From Pontibacter diazotrophicus (lineage in GTDB: Bacteria; Bacteroidota; Bacteroidia; Cytophagales; Hymenobacteraceae): DNA of 64,000 nucleotides. Of the stretch, positions 9,022-17,936 are shown piece after piece. The stretch covers positions 62,001 through 126,000 of the forward strand of contig NZ_QRGR01000022.1 of the NCBI RefSeq assembly GCF_003367245.1, in the 5' to 3' direction. The position numbers and the translations under genes were made by a program. Each line of letters starts with the position of its first letter. The first letter of the stretch is position 1. The notes below the pieces were generated by a model. That model made no database searches, was not told the origin of the DNA, and worked only from the letters and a program-made list of their open reading frames with translations.

Positions 9022-10074
9022 TTACTGTTCAGATACCTGTGAGGTATTGTTCACTACTCTTACCAGGGAGCCTTCATTTAGCTTCGCCATGCCCTCCGTT
9101 ATAATGGTTTGTCCTGGTTCCAGCCCTGACAATATCCTGACAAGGTCCTGGTACCGATTGCCTGTTTCCACTGGTGTGCGCTCTACGCGGTCGCCGCTCT
9201 TCACAAAAACATATTGGTTGGTGGTACCGGGCTGGTTAATCACGGCCGAGGCCGGAACGTAAACACCTTCTATTTCCCCCAGGTCCAGGTTAACCCGGGC
9301 AAACATCCCCGGTCGAAGCATTCTCTCTTCATTTTCTATCCGTATCTCTGTCTCGAATGAGCGGCTGGCCCTGTTAATGGTAGGAGATTTCCGGTATACA
9401 GTACCTGTGAATTCTCTGTCGGGGTATACATCGGTGCGCACGGTGGCCTGCATGCCCTCCCGTATCCTGTTAAAGTAATTTTCCGCTACGCTGATAGTCA
9501 CCTTTACCGGCTCCAGCTGCATCATAGTCAGTATAGCGGGGGCATCGGCAGAGGGAGAAAAAACTTCGCCGGCTGTAAAATGCTTCTCTGTTATTACACC
9601 ACTGAAATTAGCGGTAAGGCGGGTATTTTCAGCCAGGTTCTGGTAATTGCTCAACGCATTCTGATACTCGGTCTGCGCCTGGTCAAACTGCTGCCCTGAA
9701 ACTGAGCCAATCCTGTACAACGTATCCAGGCGCTCGACCTGCCGCCTGGCCAATTCGAGCTGCGTCTGGGCCTGGTTCAGCTGCGTGGAGTTCATAGTTA
9801 CGAGCAACTGGCCTCTGCTTACCCTGTCTCCTTCGTCCACCAGTATGCGATCTATGCGTACGCCTGTCGGGCCGGTAATAAAGGCTTGCTCCCAGGCTTC
9901 TATGTTGCCTGTGTAGCTTACCTGCTGCGGCAGTGTCTGCTCTTCTACCACCTGTGCTTCTACAGCTACTGCCTCCTCTGTCTGTACTTCCTCCTCCTGC
10001 TCTTCGCCTCCACAGGAGGATAGTCCTATACCACAGAATAGCAAAGTATATAAGAGGATAGTTGCCTTTTTCAT
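9022..10074 (-). CDS. RND efflux periplasmic adaptor lipoprotein
   Basis: Membrane fusion protein of the second pump. A longer frame begins at 10098, but translation from 10074 gives a proper lipoprotein signal peptide (MKKATILLYTLLFCGIGLSSCGG) with lipobox LSSC and Cys about residue 20, so I prefer that start. The longer start would overlap the TolC stop by 8 bp. Following the lipid anchor are a short Glu/Val-rich linker, the lipoyl half ('DRILVDEGDRVSRGQLLVTM'), a coiled-coil hairpin with 'LELARRQVERLDTLYRIGS', the second lipoyl half and beta-barrel domains. It should be anchored by lipid to the outer leaflet of the inner membrane. The stop lies 5 bp from the permease start. Confidence 0.93.
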   Translation of the reverse strand: MKKATILLYTLLFCGIGLSSCGGEEQEEEVQTEEAVAVEAQVVEEQTLPQQVSYTGNIEAWEQAFITGPTGVRIDRILVDEGDRVSRGQLLVTMNSTQLNQAQTQLELARRQVERLDTLYRIGSVSGQQFDQAQTEYQNALSNYQNLAENTRLTANFSGVITEKHFTAGEVFSPSADAPAILTMMQLEPVKVTISVAENYFNRIREGMQATVRTDVYPDREFTGTVYRKSPTINRASRSFETEIRIENEERMLRPGMFARVNLDLGEIEGVYVPASAVINQPGTTNQYVFVKSGDRVERTPVETGNRYQDLVRILSGLEPGQTIITEGMAKLNEGSLVRVVNNTSQVSEQ

Positions 10075-10090
10075 AGCTAGTTTTCGATAT

Positions 10091-11563
10091 TTATTCATTG
10101 CTTTCGTTGCCGGTAAGTTGTTTGAAATCGGCTAAGGCATTCAGGTACTCATAAATTACCTGGATATAACCCAGCCTTGCCTGCGTAAGCGCCAGCTCTG
10201 CGTCATTCACTTCTATTAATGTACCGTACCCGCTTCTGTAACTTACCTGCGCTATTTCGAAGCCCCTTTGGGCCTGGGCAATATTTACCTGCTGCGCCTC
10301 CATACTGGCCCTGGCTCTCTGGACTCTGTTAAGCGCGTTTCTGGCTTGGATGGTCAGCGATTTGGTAAGGTATTTCCGTTGAATCTCCGTCTGTTTCAAA
10401 TCAATTCTGGCCTGTTCTACCTGCCGCAGGCGGGTGAGCCCCTGAAAAACCGGAATACTGAGCTGCAGGCCCACTGCTGAAGTGTTTACCCAGAGATATT
10501 CACCAAAATTAAAGTCGTTCGCCTGCGTCTGGTAAGCATAGTTTCCGAATGCTGCCAGGGATGGAAAGAAAGTGGATTGCTGTACTTTAATTTGCTCCTG
10601 CTGATAAACTGCCTGGGCATTCAGTTGCAGCAGGTTCGGGTTACTCTGAATTGTATATTGCGCTAACAGCTCAGCATTATCACCCTGCATTAATCCCTCC
10701 AGGGTTTGCGCCAGCACAACCGGGACCTCGTCCGGTATATTAGCCAGCAGCTTTAGATTACTGATGGCAGCTTCATAGTCATTCTCACCCTGCAAAATGT
10801 CAGGCCGTACATTTTCTACCTGAACCTGAGCACGTATCACATCATATTCCGGCACAAGCTCCTGGGCAAACTGGTTCTGCGTATTAATAAAGTTCTGCTG
10901 CGCATTTTCCAGGCTGATTTCCAGTACTTCAAGCGACTCCCTGGCCAGCAAGGCATCGTAATAGGCTTTCCTGACCTGCGCGGTGGCATCATTCATGTTA
11001 ATATCCAGGCCTCTTTCGCTAATGGAAACAGCCGTTTTAGCCGCTCTGGCGTTTGCGATCAGTTCCCTGCTATATAAAGGCAAAGTAGCCTGCCCTGTTA
11101 AGGTATAAGAGTTATCAAATCCTGCTTCAATAACAGAACCCTCCTGAGTGCCGCCGCCTCCTCCTCCACCACCACCGGGGAAGTTGCTGCCTGCAGGCAG
11201 GAAGAACACAGGTCTCTTTAGGTTGCGGGTGTATTGCCCATCCACTCCTATCTGTGGCAGAAAGCCTCCTGTTACGGCTCTCCGCTGGCTCTGGGCACGC
11301 TGAATTTCCAACTCTGCAATCAGGATGTCTGCGTTACCCGTAACCGCACTGTTCAGAGCTTCATCCAGTGTCAGGCGTAAGGTATCGTTGGCCTGTGCTT
11401 TTACTTGAAAGACAGTGATTAAACACAGGGTTAGAACCGGTAAAAATTTTAACAGGACGCGCAACGCCCTAGGTTTGCTCTCCGGAGGGAGACAGGAAAA
11501 ACCAGGAGAGGTCATCAACATAAAGCCTGTCTCCCGCTCTCTTTTGATTTTGATCATACCCAT
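10091..11563 (-). CDS. TolC-family outer membrane efflux protein (second system)
   Basis: Outer-membrane channel of 490 residues by the longest frame. Two outer-membrane-efflux-protein repeats are present, with long helical stretches and the C-terminal signature 'AQVSYRSGYGTLIEVNDAEL'. A hydrophobic segment at about 37-56 ending in 'FQVKAQA' is the signal peptide. The preceding 35 residues are unusually long and basic, so the real start is probably one of the Met codons at residues 15-17. An insert of nine consecutive glycines sits at about residues 130-138, a low-complexity loop likely exposed on one face of the barrel. First structural gene of the operon after the GbsR-like regulator; it overlaps or abuts the adaptor gene. 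Confidence 0.93.
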   Translation of the reverse strand: MGMIKIKRERETGFMLMTSPGFSCLPPESKPRALRVLLKFLPVLTLCLITVFQVKAQANDTLRLTLDEALNSAVTGNADILIAELEIQRAQSQRRAVTGGFLPQIGVDGQYTRNLKRPVFFLPAGSNFPGGGGGGGGGTQEGSVIEAGFDNSYTLTGQATLPLYSRELIANARAAKTAVSISERGLDINMNDATAQVRKAYYDALLARESLEVLEISLENAQQNFINTQNQFAQELVPEYDVIRAQVQVENVRPDILQGENDYEAAISNLKLLANIPDEVPVVLAQTLEGLMQGDNAELLAQYTIQSNPNLLQLNAQAVYQQEQIKVQQSTFFPSLAAFGNYAYQTQANDFNFGEYLWVNTSAVGLQLSIPVFQGLTRLRQVEQARIDLKQTEIQRKYLTKSLTIQARNALNRVQRARASMEAQQVNIAQAQRGFEIAQVSYRSGYGTLIEVNDAELALTQARLGYIQVIYEYLNALADFKQLTGNESNE

Positions 11564-11696
11564 TGCTTTGTTTTCATTCTGTTAGGCTTCATCTGTTTTG
11601 TCGGCTTCCATTCATGTGCTGAGGCTTGCTAAAGTGAGTTGCATCAGGTAGCTTCTTTTTTCTCTGATGAGGCAATTGTTTTCTCGTAAAGTGAAT

Positions 11697-12164
11697 TTAT
11701 TCTGGCTTTTTCGCCCAGCGCCTGATGATTGCTGTTAAGGCTTCCTCTATCTCTCCATAAAATTGATTCATTTCCAGAAGCATCTGGTTGAAGTCCGGGT
11801 GTTTATGAGTACGGGTATGCGCCACCTCCACCAAGATTTCCCTGAATGGTGCCAACTGCTCTACCCGTCTTTTCGCCATTTCTATCCAGGTTTCAGAATT
11901 GATATAGAAGTAGCGCTTCTTATCTCCGGGAAAAGTCATATAGTCAATCAGTCCATCGCGTAACAGCATATTAAGGGCAGAACTGACAGAGCTTTTGCTC
12001 GACTGCAGATTTTCGATTATCTCATCGAAGGAACAATAGGGAGGCTCGGCAATAAGCAATAAGGCCATAATGCGGGCCGATAGTGGGGGGAACTGTATTT
12101 TCTCGAAATGAATACCGATACGTTCAACCTGTGTAGCTTGCTTGGGAGGAAGAGCCATGCGCAA
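11697..12164 (-). CDS. GbsR/MarR-type winged-helix transcriptional regulator
   Basis: A 155-residue DNA-binding protein. Residues about 25-90 form a winged helix: 'PLSARIMALLLIAEPPYCSF' then 'NLQSSKSSVSSALNMLLRDG' as recognition helix and 'YMTFPGDKKRYFYI' as the wing, which is the GbsR/PadR-like MarR pattern. The C-terminal half is helical and probably dimerises. It is the first gene of the efflux operon, 133 bp before the TolC gene and on the same strand, so it most likely represses or otherwise controls that pump. The ligand is unknown. The family call is strong; the direct target is inferred from position. Confidence 0.85.
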   Translation of the reverse strand: MRMALPPKQATQVERIGIHFEKIQFPPLSARIMALLLIAEPPYCSFDEIIENLQSSKSSVSSALNMLLRDGLIDYMTFPGDKKRYFYINSETWIEMAKRRVEQLAPFREILVEVAHTRTHKHPDFNQMLLEMNQFYGEIEEALTAIIRRWAKKPE

Positions 12165-12437
12165 AAGAAATATTGTTCATGGGTCTTCTACTGATAACTT
12201 TGTTTTCAGGTTCAGGATTAACGGAACCATCTATAAAATTACGAACTTATACCTACCGTCTTTTCTCGAATGAGGAGGCAGAGATGCAAAGTCAGGTTAA
12301 GGGCAGTTGAAGTATTTCTATGAGGAGCTTGCTATGTGCAGGCGCAGAAATGAATTTAAGAAGACCTTTTGCGCTAAAATGCCGGGGTGTTTATAATGAA
12401 GTATAGGTAGAGATGTGAGATGAAGCAAGTAGCTCCA
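12165..12437. other. Intergenic region upstream of the second efflux operon
   Basis: This stretch should contain the promoter and operator of the regulator-TolC-adaptor-permease operon (minus strand). I saw no convincing TTG / TAnnTTTG pair and no clear operator palindrome, and no ORF of note. Confidence 0.4.
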
Positions 12438-12491
12438 AACCATAAAAGAGAGAAGCCGTGGGTATACCCGCGGCTTCTCTCTTTTATGGTT
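12438..12491 (-). terminator. 25-bp stem terminator after the metallophosphoesterase gene
   Basis: An almost perfect 25-bp inverted repeat (arms starting AACCATAAAAGAGAGAAG and ending CTTCTCTCTTTTATGGTT) with one wobble position and a 4-nt TATA loop. It starts 9 bp after the metallophosphoesterase stop on the minus strand. The A-rich/T-rich arms provide the U tract. Confidence 0.9.
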
Positions 12492-12499
12492 GCTCAAGA

Positions 12500-13243
12500 C
12501 TATACCTCCAGAATATAAAAAGGTGGCTCATACCCCTCCTTTATCAGGATGGGCTTGGACACGTTGAAAATCTTCACTCCCTTTGTTGTTTCGCCTTCTA
12601 AGGTACCGATATGTGCATGGCCATGAAAAGCGGCCACCACGCCCCGGCGGTTAAGCGGTTCTGCAAGCCGGGAAGAACCCAGGAATGGAAAAATCTGCTC
12701 CGGCTCCCCTTCTACAGTGGCCCTAATCGGGGAATAATGGAGTACTGCTATTTTTTTTATATCCGTATAGTCGCTATCAAGGCGGGCTAAGGCTCCGTCC
12801 AGTTTCAGGGACTCATCAACGGCCTCCTGCACAAAATCTTTTATCATCTGCTCTCCGAACATCCCGAGCATGCCTTTGTCAAAGCCGCCGCCAAAGCCTT
12901 TCACACCGGCAAAGCCTACCTCACCCAATACTACACTGTCACCGTCCAGCATGTGCACATTGGCTTTCACCAGCGTTTTGCGAATACTTTTGTGGTTCTC
13001 CCGCTCATAATCGTGGTTGCCGAGCACTCCGACAACGGGTATACTGCAGGCTCTTAGTTCTTCAACTAAAACTTCAGCTTCTGACACACGGCCTGTATCC
13101 GTCAGGTCTCCGCATAGCAGCAGCACATCTGCCTTCTCCGATACTTGCGTAAAAAAATCCTTCCATTTCCCGCTATCGGTTTCCCGCACGTGAATGTCAC
13201 CTACTGCTGCAATTCTTGTTTTGTTCTTTTTCGTGTTCGCCAT
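12500..13243 (-). CDS. Calcineurin-like metallophosphoesterase
   Basis: A 247-residue dimetal phosphoesterase. All signature blocks are present in order: 'GDIHV' (residues 15-19), 'CGDLTDTG' (about 44-51), 'GNHDYE' (about 75-80), 'LHYSP' (about 168) and 'HGHAHIG' (about 208-214), giving the Asp, His and Asn metal ligands. No signal peptide, so cytoplasmic. It begins 3 bp after the stop of the nucleotidyltransferase gene, on the same strand, so the two are probably cotranscribed and functionally coupled. The substrate (nucleotide, phosphodiester or modified protein) is not known. Confidence 0.9.
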   Translation of the reverse strand: MANTKKNKTRIAAVGDIHVRETDSGKWKDFFTQVSEKADVLLLCGDLTDTGRVSEAEVLVEELRACSIPVVGVLGNHDYERENHKSIRKTLVKANVHMLDGDSVVLGEVGFAGVKGFGGGFDKGMLGMFGEQMIKDFVQEAVDESLKLDGALARLDSDYTDIKKIAVLHYSPIRATVEGEPEQIFPFLGSSRLAEPLNRRGVVAAFHGHAHIGTLEGETTKGVKIFNVSKPILIKEGYEPPFYILEV

Positions 13244-13246
13244 TTC

Positions 13247-14002
13247 TTAAACTGATCTGATGGTTACTACTTTATAGTCCCATTCGGTCACATCGGTTGC
13301 ATATTGTGTCTGATCTATCAGCGGGCCCCGACAGATTTTTTCCTTTGGAGGCGGCATATCGTACTGTTCCTGCGCCCGCACCAGCAGTTCATCAAAAAGC
13401 CATTTTGGTATCAGGTCGCGCTCCGAAGGGTAAACAAACTGAAAGGAGAGGAACTGTGCCAGCAGCAGCTGCCAGTGCACTTCAATGTGCTGCCACAGCC
13501 ATTTCCAGTCGATGTTCTGACCATAGCGCAGAATGAGGTGGTTGATATCACCGCCATCATAGCGCTCGCGGTTCTGCACATACAGTTTAGACCAGATAAG
13601 TGCCTCCGCCGGGATAACACGCACCTGTATTCCCAGCATCTCGCTCTGCACCGACCGCTCAAACCATCCGTCATCCACGTGACAATGGTTGCCTGGATTG
13701 TTAAAGATAATGTCCATGAAATGATCCCCCTTGATGGCCTTGGCCAGCCAGCGGGCATCTGTCAGTTCTGTCTCAAATCCGTTGTCTTTAAAGTGCTTGA
13801 GTATGCGCGGGGTATCCCCGGACTTACAAAAGATATCAAGGTCCTTGGTGTCGCGCATCAAATCAGTATACAAGCGCAAGGCGAAGCCTCCGCCTACTAA
13901 AAAATCAGCGCTGCTTTCTGTCAGCAGGGTAAGAACCTCTTTATAAAAGTCGTGGGCCGCCTGACGCTGCAGTCCATCGTTAATTTCTATTACTTTTGCC
14001 AT
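13247..14002 (-). CDS. Nucleotidyltransferase-fold protein
   Basis: A 251-residue protein of the nucleotidyltransferase superfamily (AbiEii/MNT-like group). The core is 'FLVGGGFALRLYTDL' (about residues 34-48), the conserved GG, followed by 'RDTKDLDIFCK' (about 50-60) with the DxD metal-binding pair, and downstream 'EALIWSKLYVQNRERYDGGD', a block typical of this branch. Such enzymes transfer a nucleotide to a small molecule, RNA or protein. It is paired with a metallophosphoesterase 3 bp downstream, suggesting a modify/demodify pair; that is inference only. No antitoxin-like partner is adjacent. Confidence 0.75.
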   Translation of the reverse strand: MAKVIEINDGLQRQAAHDFYKEVLTLLTESSADFLVGGGFALRLYTDLMRDTKDLDIFCKSGDTPRILKHFKDNGFETELTDARWLAKAIKGDHFMDIIFNNPGNHCHVDDGWFERSVQSEMLGIQVRVIPAEALIWSKLYVQNRERYDGGDINHLILRYGQNIDWKWLWQHIEVHWQLLLAQFLSFQFVYPSERDLIPKWLFDELLVRAQEQYDMPPPKEKICRGPLIDQTQYATDVTEWDYKVVTIRSV

Positions 14003-14236
14003 CTGCTTCTATTCTTTCTATTTTTAAACAATGGCCACAAGATAGCGGCCCCGCCATAGGCAGCGTTTACAAAATACTGTTGCTTTTTGTACTACTCTAA
14101 CCGATGTGCATACTCCACATTTACTTCGTTGTGATAGGAATGGTTGTATATTATCGGAGGAATAGCGTTACCTTTAAAAGATATAGCCATTTGCAGTTTA
14201 TATACTTTTTAAGCTTTAGTTGAACTGTAGTTATAA

Positions 14237-15577
14237 TTAGTACGGAGGGTTACTCGACACGTAGAATGGGAAATTCGCAGTAGCCACATTGTTATGGCCG
14301 TCGTAGATATAGGCATATAGCCGGTAAGGCCCTTCTTTTTTAGGGGCATGCACTCTTACACTCTTTCCTGACGCTTCGCCAATCACGTTCGGTACAGGGT
14401 TCGGCAGGATATCTTTACTGTTGCTGTCTAACTTGCGGTAAGTTTCCGGCAACACCTCCCACTCTACCCGGAGAGAATCCCCGTCTGGATCAAAGGCATA
14501 AACGCTGGCACCGTATTCCTGCCCAGGCTCAAGAAATACGCTTTGGAAATCAAAAGAACCCTTGAGTTGAATATAAGCGACATAAGGAGCTTTGTTTCCG
14601 CTTGTGTCGCCGGTCCACAGTTCACGCATTACATCTACTGTTTCTGTTTCTTCACCTGTTTTTGACATCAGGCTAAACCAGGTAGGGGTATACTCTTGCT
14701 TATGCCCCCAAAAAAATACATATCCCCCGATACACCGGCCAATATCAGGGCTTATGTTTTGCAAATAACGTTCTCTTACAAAGCTTGCTTTTTCAGAGCT
14801 TGTTTGCTCCAGCGGTGCATCCCACAAGGTGGTGTAGGTTTCCCAGGCACCCCGGGCGCCAAACTCAGAGACAAGGTAAGGCCCCTTCCAGTTTGACAAT
14901 TTTATCCTTTTCTCCACATCCTTCATGTTGGCAAACATGTTGAAGGAAATAACATCAATGGCGGGACACTCTTTTGTAACAAGGTTAATGGTTTTAATCC
15001 GCAGGCCTATCAGCATGGTAGTGGTAGGATGATCCGGATCTACCTCATGAATCATTTCAGCAACCTCATTCACAGCGTCCCAAACCTTCGAGTTGGTAGC
15101 GTCCATGTTCACTTCGTTGCCTACTCCCCACATCAACAAGGCCGGGTGATCTTTGTAACGGTGCACAACCTCCCGAAACTCCTTTAATTGTTGTGCTACC
15201 AGCTTCTTATCGTAGTAGTTAAAGCCTTCTCTTTCTCGTGCCATCCAAAGGCCCAGCGTCACGGTGAGGCCATGCTTGTGGGCCTCGTCCAGAACCTGCT
15301 GGGCATTTTTCGCATGCCACACTCTGACTGAGTTGCCGCCGTTTTCTTTTATTTTATCAAAGTTTGTATAACCTCCCGCTCCCTTAATGAAGTAGGGCTC
15401 TCCATTGCGCAGCAGTACAAACTGATCATCTTGTTTAACAATTTCAACTTTTCTTCCCTTACGTACATACTTTTCTGTCACGTCTGTACGCTCTCCACAA
15501 CTGGTCAGGAACCAACCTATGGCAAATAAAAAAACACATTTATAAAGTATAGAAGCGTTTTTATAAAGAATGGGCAT
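14237..15577 (-). CDS. Secreted glycoside hydrolase lipoprotein (GH2/GH5-like TIM barrel)
   Basis: A 446-residue lipoprotein. Residues 11-27 form a signal ending in the lipobox TSC (Cys27). The catalytic domain is a clan GH-A barrel: 'GNEVNM' places the acid/base Glu155 and 'VSEFGARG' the nucleophile Glu238. Its start 'FVLLRNGEPYFIKGAGGY' is GH2-C-like. The C-terminal about 110 residues look like a beta-sandwich ('YDGHNNVATANFPFYV'). It is divergent from the cellulose-synthase-like glycosyltransferase at 15792, so it may trim or degrade the same beta-glycan at the cell surface. The exact GH family and linkage specificity cannot be fixed by eye. Confidence 0.82.
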   Translation of the reverse strand: MPILYKNASILYKCVFLFAIGWFLTSCGERTDVTEKYVRKGRKVEIVKQDDQFVLLRNGEPYFIKGAGGYTNFDKIKENGGNSVRVWHAKNAQQVLDEAHKHGLTVTLGLWMAREREGFNYYDKKLVAQQLKEFREVVHRYKDHPALLMWGVGNEVNMDATNSKVWDAVNEVAEMIHEVDPDHPTTTMLIGLRIKTINLVTKECPAIDVISFNMFANMKDVEKRIKLSNWKGPYLVSEFGARGAWETYTTLWDAPLEQTSSEKASFVRERYLQNISPDIGRCIGGYVFFWGHKQEYTPTWFSLMSKTGEETETVDVMRELWTGDTSGNKAPYVAYIQLKGSFDFQSVFLEPGQEYGASVYAFDPDGDSLRVEWEVLPETYRKLDSNSKDILPNPVPNVIGEASGKSVRVHAPKKEGPYRLYAYIYDGHNNVATANFPFYVSSNPPY

Positions 15578-15791
15578 GTAACTCTTTTAGAATAAATACA
15601 AAATAAGGAGAAAAAATAGAACTAAACACGAACACACTAATCCAGCCAACGTTTTACAATTAAAACATTTGAAGCATGGTACGAGTATATCGTGAAGCAT
15701 GTTCCTTTTAAAAGGATTCTTCACCTCCACTGTATGCTGCGTGAGGTAAAATGTGACACCTTACAACCTAGATCTTTATCTTTACATCTAC

Positions 15792-17618
15792 ATGGTGTAT
15801 ATGTATACAAAATACCAGAAGGAAAAAAACACAACTGGCCCTGATAAACCTCTTAAGCGCAAAGAGATAACGACCATACGCACCATGATCGTATTGGGGC
15901 TTGTTACGCTGCTTATATTCCTATACTGGTTTTTTGATGAAAATCATGTGGGATATGCGCCCCTATACTGGATGCTGACGACCGCCCTCGGGTTCAAGCT
16001 ACTGCGTACATTGCATGAGTGGTATCATTACTTTAATGTAAGCAAACCCCTGAAGCCCAATTTAAAAACCGACTTCACGGTGGATATATTTACCACCTCC
16101 TACCCGGGAGAGCCTCACAGCATGATTATCAATACACTGGAGGCCATACAGCAAATTCATTACCCACACACGACTTACCTGTGCGATGAGGGAGACGACC
16201 CAATATTAAAAGAAGCCTGCAGGCGCCTTGGAGTAATTCATGTTACACGTACTGTAAAAGTAGACGCCAAAGCCGGCAACATAAATAATGCACTCCAGCA
16301 CGCCACCGGCGATATATGCCTGATTCTGGACCCTGACCATGTACCTGCGCCTGAATTTATGGATGAGGTGCTGCCTTACTTTGAAGATCCGGCGATAGGT
16401 TTTGTACAGGTAGTACAGGCATACAGCAACAACAAGGAAAGCCTTGTTGCCTACGGTGCCGCTGAGCAGACTTACAGTTTCTATGGCCCTATCATGATGG
16501 GCATGAACAGCTATGGTACCGTACAGGCCATCGGAGCTAACTGCACCTTCCGGCGGGAAGCACTGGATTCCATCGGAGGACACGCCGCCGGACTGGCAGA
16601 GGACATGCACACTGCCATGCAAATGCACGCCAAAGGGTGGAAGTCTGTATACGTTCCAAAAATTCTCACACGCGGGCTTGTGCCTGCCACACTGGCATCT
16701 TATTACAAACAACAAATAAAATGGGCGCGTGGTACTTTTGAGTTGCTCTTCACAGTGTACCCTAAATTATTCAGCAGCTTCACCTGGAATCAGAGGTTAC
16801 ACTACCTGACGCTACCACTCTACTACCTTTTCGGTGTCTTCAACTTAATCGACTTCCTGATACCTGTTTTATCATTGGTGCTGGCGGAGTTTCCCTGGTA
16901 TGTTTCCCTGGGAGAGTTCCTGGTCATGTTTGGTCCTTTCTTCTGTATTTCTATTTGTATCAGGCACTATGCCCAACGGTGGCTGCTGGAAAAAAAGGAA
17001 AACGGGTTTCATTTATTCGGGGGGATTCTTCGCACCGGCACCTGGTGGGTCTTCTGCCTCGGCCTTATATATTCTATCTTAAGAATAAAAGTACCTTACA
17101 TTCCTACTCCCAAGGATGACAAGCCAAAAAACAATTTCATACTCAGTTTGCCAAACATAATCGTTTGCGTCCTGACCCTATGGGCCATCTACTATTACCA
17201 GAGCACTTATGGATATTTGCTCTATAACCCTTATGTGCAGATGATGGCTATGTTTGCCTTGGTAAACTTCTTTATTCTTGGCAGTGTGGTGCTTATTGGG
17301 CAGGAACAGCTGTTAGCCTCCCTTAATAGAAAGATTCTGGAAGCGCCTTCGCTACAACCTGTTTTGAAACCTGTCAGGAAGAGGTTTGGACGCACAAGAC
17401 ACGGCTTTTATAGTGGTATCCGAAGGGTAGCGATGGCTATTACCATTGTTGCAGCTATCGTATCCATCAGTTTTATCTTGCTAGGAGATCAGGCCTTTGT
17501 CTATTTAGTGAGGCCTGATGAAAAAGCTAACCTGAAGGAACAAAAGACCACACAAACTGCTCATTGGTGGGATAGAGTGATGCAGAAATTAGAACCAGCC
17601 GAACCTCACAATGAATAA
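15792..17618 (+). CDS. Cellulose-synthase-like processive glycosyltransferase (GT2)
   Basis: Membrane glycosyltransferase of about 608 residues. The frame opens at a GTG at 15753, but a -7-like TATCTTTA overlaps that region and the first ATG is at 15792, which I prefer. Two N-terminal helices (about residues 30-75) precede the GT-A core, which has 'CDEGDDP', the DxD motif 'ILDPDHVP', 'GLAEDMHTAMQM' (acceptor-base AED) and 'QQIKWARGTFE' (the QxxRW-type motif of processive synthases). Further membrane helices follow to the C-terminus. No PilZ domain is seen, unlike proteobacterial BcsA. Likely makes and extrudes a beta-linked exopolysaccharide; the opposed hydrolase gene supports that. Confidence 0.87.
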   Translation: MVYMYTKYQKEKNTTGPDKPLKRKEITTIRTMIVLGLVTLLIFLYWFFDENHVGYAPLYWMLTTALGFKLLRTLHEWYHYFNVSKPLKPNLKTDFTVDIFTTSYPGEPHSMIINTLEAIQQIHYPHTTYLCDEGDDPILKEACRRLGVIHVTRTVKVDAKAGNINNALQHATGDICLILDPDHVPAPEFMDEVLPYFEDPAIGFVQVVQAYSNNKESLVAYGAAEQTYSFYGPIMMGMNSYGTVQAIGANCTFRREALDSIGGHAAGLAEDMHTAMQMHAKGWKSVYVPKILTRGLVPATLASYYKQQIKWARGTFELLFTVYPKLFSSFTWNQRLHYLTLPLYYLFGVFNLIDFLIPVLSLVLAEFPWYVSLGEFLVMFGPFFCISICIRHYAQRWLLEKKENGFHLFGGILRTGTWWVFCLGLIYSILRIKVPYIPTPKDDKPKNNFILSLPNIIVCVLTLWAIYYYQSTYGYLLYNPYVQMMAMFALVNFFILGSVVLIGQEQLLASLNRKILEAPSLQPVLKPVRKRFGRTRHGFYSGIRRVAMAITIVAAIVSISFILLGDQAFVYLVRPDEKANLKEQKTTQTAHWWDRVMQKLEPAEPHNE

Positions 17619-17936
17619 TGCTTTCAACCAACCCCTTTTTTGCTCTGCCTGCTAACTACACCTAAGCACAAAAAAAATCTATCTCCAGAGAAAGCAAACA
17701 CCTGTTTCCCTCTTCACCTGAAACTATTAAAAAAAACCATAGTACATAACCAACTACATATTATGCAACAAAACAACTGTATAACCAGAAGCCCTTCCCC
17801 TTGCTCTTTATTTAGACCTAAGGACCCGGTTGGTCCCGGCCCTACGAATAGTTTAGGCAGGATGAGTTAACCAGAATGAGGCTTCTATTGGAGCAATTAC
17901 TTCTTGCTATACAGATTACATATTTGGTAAGTACCA
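17619..17936. other. Intergenic region without a supported gene
   Basis: A 76-codon ATG frame (17640-17870) is rich in Pro, Asn, Thr and Lys, has no recognisable pattern and looks like chance. No hairpin terminator or clear promoter was identified. Confidence 0.45.

Noticed and set aside
17640..17870. 76-codon ORF between the GT2 and epimerase genes
   Set aside because: Low-information composition with Pro/Asn/Lys bias, no homolog pattern, no promoter box.
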